DNA of 9,725 nucleotides from Pseudomonadota bacterium (GTDB lineage Bacteria > Desulfobacterota > Desulfobulbia > Desulfobulbales > SURF-16). Shown here piece after piece: positions 6,548 through 9,725 of the stretch. Under the pieces are notes generated by a model. It was not told where the DNA came from. It was given only the letters and a program-made list of their open reading frames with translations, and searched no databases. The stretch covers positions 1 through 9,725 of the forward strand of contig JAUVQZ010000103.1 in the NCBI GenBank assembly GCA_030597865.1. The letters are read 5' to 3'. Position 1 is the stretch's first letter. Each line of letters starts with the position of its first letter. Made by a program: the position numbers and the translations under genes.

Positions 6548-7713
6548 TGAAAAATCGTGTTGCCATATTATTTACGGTTGGTCTCCTGCTTGTGATCTCT
6601 TATGATTCTGCCGGGGCCGTGCAGGGCTGCATTAGCTGCCATCCCAAGCAGGAGTTCAGCGGAGAACTTATTCATAGGCCGGTGGCCCAGGACCAATGCA
6701 CCCAGTGCCATAATCCCCATGTCGCTAAATTCAAGGGGCTGCTCCAGAAGCAGGGAGGTGATCTCTGCTATTCCTGTCATGATGAGGCCAAAAAGGCCTT
6801 TGGCCAAGGGGTGCAGCATCAGCCTGTCCGGGAAGGGCAGTGCCTGACCTGTCACAGCGCCCATGCCTCTGACCATAAGGGATTGCTGAGCCGGCCCATT
6901 GCCGAGAGTTGTTTCAGCTGCCATGAGACCCTGGCAGGCAAGGAGTATTCGGTACGGCATAAGCCCTTTAGCGATGGCAATTGTGTGGCCTGTCATCAGC
7001 CCCACCATGCTGACAACTACCAGCTTCTTAAGGACGACAGTGACAAGCTCTGTCTGGGTTGTCATAGCCAGCCCGATACCCTGGCCGGTCATGCCGGTTT
7101 CCCGACCAAGGCTGCAGAATGCCTTTCCTGCCACAACCCCCATGGCGGTAAAAGCAAGGGGCTGATCCGCGAGCAGATCCATGCCCCTTTTAAAGAGGGC
7201 TGTACCTCCTGCCACGGCAAAGAGGCAAAGGGCAGCGAGTTATGTCTGAGTTGTCACGCCGGGGTCAGAGAGGAGATGCTTGCTCCCCACTCGCACATGC
7301 TGGCCGGTGATCGTACCTGTGTGGCGTGCCATAGTCCCCATGCCTCTGACACGGCGGGCCTTCTCAGGGCACCCTATGAGCAGCTCTGCCGCTCGTGTCA
7401 TACCGACACCTTTGATCGCAATAGGCGCAGCCTCCATTCCCATCCCAAGACAGAGAAATGTACGGACTGCCATGAGCCCCATGGTTCAGAGAGGTTGGTG
7501 ATGCTCAATGGTGATGGCAATGCTGTCTGTTCACGCTGCCATGAGACCCAGGGTGAGTTCAGCCATCCCGTGGGCAGTGAGGTCATTGACCACCGCACCG
7601 GCTTAGGGATGACCTGTCTCTCCTGTCATGACCCCATGGGTACGGAGTATCGCTATCACCTGAAACTGAGCGGCAAAAAGGCCATGTGTGTGCAATGTCA
7701 CCGAAGTTATTAG
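6547..7713 (+). CDS. 16-heme exported c-type cytochrome (doubled CXXCH family)
   Basis: 388 residues from ATG 6547, which overlaps the previous stop (TGATG) and has GGAGGG six bases upstream; the TTG at 6544 would add one residue and is less likely. MKNR plus a hydrophobic core ends in AGA-V near residue 24, a signal-peptidase I site, so the mature protein is probably soluble in the periplasm or secreted. I count 16 CXXCH sites, from residues 28-32 to 381-385, three residues before the end. The alternation matches the 26-heme protein: sites 2, 4, 6, 8, 11 and 13 carry the xxH extension. Site 15 reads CLSCHDPM, with Met where His is expected. The protein is almost entirely heme-binding and should pass electrons along a chain, perhaps to or from the lipoprotein encoded just upstream. 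The gene ends the tight operon; 158 nt follow before the next start. Confidence 0.93.
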   Translation: MKNRVAILFTVGLLLVISYDSAGAVQGCISCHPKQEFSGELIHRPVAQDQCTQCHNPHVAKFKGLLQKQGGDLCYSCHDEAKKAFGQGVQHQPVREGQCLTCHSAHASDHKGLLSRPIAESCFSCHETLAGKEYSVRHKPFSDGNCVACHQPHHADNYQLLKDDSDKLCLGCHSQPDTLAGHAGFPTKAAECLSCHNPHGGKSKGLIREQIHAPFKEGCTSCHGKEAKGSELCLSCHAGVREEMLAPHSHMLAGDRTCVACHSPHASDTAGLLRAPYEQLCRSCHTDTFDRNRRSLHSHPKTEKCTDCHEPHGSERLVMLNGDGNAVCSRCHETQGEFSHPVGSEVIDHRTGLGMTCLSCHDPMGTEYRYHLKLSGKKAMCVQCHRSY

Positions 7714-7871
7714 TGACTTACTCGTTGATCTCTGTGAAAGAAAGAGTCTGGAGAGTTGATCTTGAAACTGATTACGCTGGGTTAGCTCCAAGTCACTTAT
7801 ACCCCTCAAGTGGGTACTGAAAAGAGTGCCGTTCTCGAAAAATATAACCGTCAAAGGTGTTAGAGGTAAAA
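7714..7871. other. 158-nt intergenic region between the 16-heme cytochrome and propeller genes
   Basis: No gene or clear terminator is visible. It holds an 8-bp direct repeat gttgatct at 7724-7731 and 7755-7762 (31 bp apart, about three helical turns) and a 7-bp inverted pair gtgactt (7713-7719) / aagtcac (7790-7796). TTGAAA at 7762-7767 resembles a -35 box, but no good -10 lies 16-18 nt downstream; TATAAC at 7843-7848 resembles a -10 without a matching -35. A second promoter or an activator site is possible, not shown. Without a U-tract hairpin, read-through from the upstream operon is also plausible. Confidence 0.35.
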
Positions 7872-8774
7872 ATGGATACCATCTGCATTGTAAAAAGATG
7901 TTCCCTGTTCAGGGCCGGGATTGTGGCGCTCCTCTTCTGGCTGGCCATGTCATGCCAGGCCATGGCTGCCAGTCAAATCCCCTGGGAACTTGCCTTCACC
8001 TTAAGTGACCAGAGTCTAGGCGAAACCCTGCCAACGGCGCTCTATGTGGATAGCGACAAGAAGCGCTATTATATGGTGGACAGTGGTGGTGGCCGTCTTG
8101 TCTCCTTCGACGATCAGGGCATTTTTCTAAAAACATTCAGTCCTGAGGATGGCTTGGTCAGGCCCTTTGATATGGTGCGCCTCAGTGATTCGGTTCTGGT
8201 GATTGTTGAAAAGGGCAAAAACTCGCTGACCACCATCGATTTTGTCGGCAAGGAAACCAAAAGGGTGGTGGTTGAGGATCGGGGGCGGCAACTCATGGTT
8301 GACCGCATTGAAACTTCGAGGGGGAAACTCTACCTCCTTGACCGGGCCAGCGGCCAGATATTTCGCCTTTCCAACTCTTTTAAGATCGAGCAGCGCTTCC
8401 CCTTACCGGAGAACAGCGGCGGCATTGTTGATTTCAAGATTGTTGGTGATCAGATATGGGCCCTGGGCCAGCAGGAAAAACGGCTGTATACCTATCTGGA
8501 GAACGGCCGGATCAGCAAACGGGTCGATGTCTCGGAGATGGTGAAATTCCCGGTTTCCCTGGCCCTTGATAGTGCCGGCCTCATCTATATCCTTGACCGT
8601 CATCAGGGAGAGGTGGTGGTGGTGGATCGTAAAGCCAAGATTAAATATAGATTTCTGGCCAAGGGGCACGGCCCACAGAATCTCTACTACCCCATGGAGA
8701 TCCGTTTTGATCCCTGGGGCGGTCTCTGTATTGTCGACGAGGGAAATAACCGGATTCAGGTGTTTCGTCGCTAG
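7872..8774 (+). CDS. Exported NHL-repeat beta-propeller protein
   Basis: 300 residues from ATG 7872, behind AGAGG at 7862-7866 (5-nt spacing); a GTG at 7857 is in frame but would leave that ribosome site inside the gene. A basic N-region (VKRCSLFR), a hydrophobic core and AMA-A near residue 33 give a signal-peptidase I site; Cys in LAMSC is a weaker lipobox alternative. The rest consists of repeated four-stranded blades of the NHL/YncE kind: GRLVSFDDQGIFLKTF, SLTTIDFVGKE, GQIFRLSNSFK, KRLYTYLENGR, GEVVVVDRKAK, and the terminal YPMEIRFDPWGGLCIVDEGNNRIQVF, whose D-x-GNNRIQVF is the classic NHL closing strand. I estimate six blades. Such propellers bind proteins or peptides and often accompany extracellular or periplasmic cytochromes in metal-reducing bacteria. 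It lies 9 nt before the last cytochrome gene, so it is likely co-translated and may help its maturation, anchoring or export. No enzyme residues are visible. Confidence 0.85.
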   Translation: MDTICIVKRCSLFRAGIVALLFWLAMSCQAMAASQIPWELAFTLSDQSLGETLPTALYVDSDKKRYYMVDSGGGRLVSFDDQGIFLKTFSPEDGLVRPFDMVRLSDSVLVIVEKGKNSLTTIDFVGKETKRVVVEDRGRQLMVDRIETSRGKLYLLDRASGQIFRLSNSFKIEQRFPLPENSGGIVDFKIVGDQIWALGQQEKRLYTYLENGRISKRVDVSEMVKFPVSLALDSAGLIYILDRHQGEVVVVDRKAKIKYRFLAKGHGPQNLYYPMEIRFDPWGGLCIVDEGNNRIQVFRR

Positions 8775-8783
8775 AGGAATGAT

Positions 8784-9725
8784 ATGGGCCTTAATAAATT
8801 AACAGGGCTATGGGTAGCAGTCTTGCTCGGGGTGCCTAGCATAGTCCAGGCCAAGGTCTCAGGGCCCTGTGTTGATTGCCATACCATGCATAACAGCCAG
8901 GATGGTACGTCCATGGCTTTTACCAGGAGTATAGTCAGCGGCCAAGTATCCCCCAATTCTGCGCCCAATAAGGGTCTGCTCACCACCGACTGTGTGGGAT
9001 GTCACCAAGGGGAAAATACAGGTGGGTCTGTGCCCTATGTCTTTGACAGCAGCACTCCCACTTACGGAGATCCGGATACCACAGGTAATACCCTGGCTGG
9101 CGGTAATTTCCATTGGGTCATGTCGGATGATCGAGACGGGCATAATGTTGCGGGTATCTCATTAGATGCGTACAACCCATTAACCGATATACCGCCTGGA
9201 GGCACAGCCTTGGGCAGCCAGATTACCTGTGCCGGCACCACTGGTTGCCATGGGGATAGGGCTCAGAATACGGATTTTGCGGCCGTGAGCGGCGCTCATC
9301 ATGGACAGCCCATAGCCGTTAATGGTGCCATGATGGATGGTAGCGATCTTGCCAATAGTTATCGAATGCTGTTTGGTGTTAGGGGTATTGAGGATGCCGA
9401 TTGGGAGTATACGAATTCTGCTGGTGATCATAATCAATATTACGGTATGGATCGTAGCGCTGAGAGTACAGTCACCACCGATAATATAGATGGTGAGGCT
9501 CGACCAACCACCATAAGTGCCCTCTGTGCTGAGTGCCATGGAGACTTTCATGTCAATGTTGCGGGTACCAGTGCCTCAACCTCTGATACTATGGTGAGCC
9601 CCTGGATTCGCCATCCCACCGATTTTGACATGAATAGTGTGAAAGACAAGGAGTTTGGCGATTATGGTGTGAATGGTGATAATGCCTATCAACCAAGTGT
9701 GCCGGTTGCCAGTATCACTCTCATA
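8784..9725 (+). CDS. Secreted multiheme c-type cytochrome, N-terminal part (3' end outside window)
   Basis: Open from ATG 8784 to the window edge, 314 codons with no stop; GAGGA (8774-8778) lies 5 nt upstream. MGLNK, a hydrophobic core and VQA-K (residue 23) form a signal peptide. Standard heme sites CVDCH (29-33), CVGCH (70-74) and CAECH (248-252) are visible, plus the odd site CAGTTGCH (149-156), a C-X5-CH. Scattered His that could be ligands include TMH after the first site, GNFHW, GAHHG and WIRHP. Unlike the two upstream cytochromes, hemes are sparse and separated by Gly/Ser/Thr/Asp-rich stretches, as in surface-exposed or extracellular cytochromes of Desulfobacterota. From memory, related proteins carry a further CLSCHRAHG-type site beyond a 'RHPTD...VPVA' region like that at residues 275-310, so at least one more heme is expected downstream. 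It is a candidate extracellular partner or filament subunit of the conduit encoded upstream, but that is inference. Total length is unknown. Confidence 0.85.
   Translation, partial: MGLNKLTGLWVAVLLGVPSIVQAKVSGPCVDCHTMHNSQDGTSMAFTRSIVSGQVSPNSAPNKGLLTTDCVGCHQGENTGGSVPYVFDSSTPTYGDPDTTGNTLAGGNFHWVMSDDRDGHNVAGISLDAYNPLTDIPPGGTALGSQITCAGTTGCHGDRAQNTDFAAVSGAHHGQPIAVNGAMMDGSDLANSYRMLFGVRGIEDADWEYTNSAGDHNQYYGMDRSAESTVTTDNIDGEARPTTISALCAECHGDFHVNVAGTSASTSDTMVSPWIRHPTDFDMNSVKDKEFGDYGVNGDNAYQPSVPVASITLI

Noticed and set aside
4613..7713. Regular DNA periodicity that could suggest a CRISPR or tandem-repeat array
   Set aside because: The periodicity comes from codons of repeated CXXCH units. Units are diverged, lack identical repeats with spacers, and keep one open frame.
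7857..7871. GTG start five codons upstream of the propeller ATG
   Set aside because: The good ribosome site AGAGG lies between the GTG and the ATG and serves the ATG at 7872.
9180..9551. Minus-strand open frame of 123 codons, and one at 8859-9143, opposite the last cytochrome
   Set aside because: The + strand has a signal peptide, ribosome site and heme motifs through this whole stretch; the antisense frames show none.

Overview
The window is a cytochrome-centred gene cluster, all on the + strand, from what looks like an anaerobic, respiring Desulfobacterota member (sulfate-, sulfur- or metal-reducer; Desulfobulbales or Desulfuromonadales-like). This placement is an inference. It rests on the very high density of c-type heme motifs, the doubled CXXCH architecture, lipoprotein cytochromes and a moderate GC content; there is no rRNA or marker gene to confirm it.

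Layout, left to right. (1) Bases 1-167 are the 3' end of a gene whose translation alternates like an outer-membrane beta-barrel and ends in a barrel-type terminal strand. (2) Bases 168-325 are non-coding and hold an 88-bp imperfect inverted repeat with internal 10-bp direct repeats, then a small GC hairpin. (3) Bases 326-3013 encode three consecutive exported proteins that each carry a CsgG/TolB-N-like 'IAVLPL' domain: two small lipoproteins flanking a larger protein with Ig-like C-terminal domains. (4) Bases 2977-4635 encode an exported SurA/PrsA-type chaperone with two degenerate parvulin-like domains. (5) Bases 4613-6547 encode a 26-heme lipoprotein cytochrome c, and bases 6547-7713 a 16-heme exported cytochrome c. 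(6) After a 158-nt gap, bases 7872-8774 encode an exported NHL-type beta-propeller. (7) Bases 8784-9725 encode the start of a further secreted multiheme cytochrome that runs off the window.

From 326 to 7713 the genes are separated by at most 16 nt or overlap (by 19, 37, 23 and 1 nt), so they read as one translationally coupled operon. The propeller and last cytochrome (9-nt gap) form a second block that may be co-transcribed with the first.

A coherent reading, which is inference, is a cell-envelope electron conduit plus its assembly factors. An outer-membrane barrel, a large lipid-anchored heme wire and a soluble heme wire would move electrons across the periplasm and outer membrane. The last cytochrome is a candidate terminal or extracellular component. 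The chaperone, propeller and CsgG-like proteins would serve folding, anchoring or export. The two large cytochromes share the same heme-by-heme phase, including one irregular position, so they are probably related by duplication.
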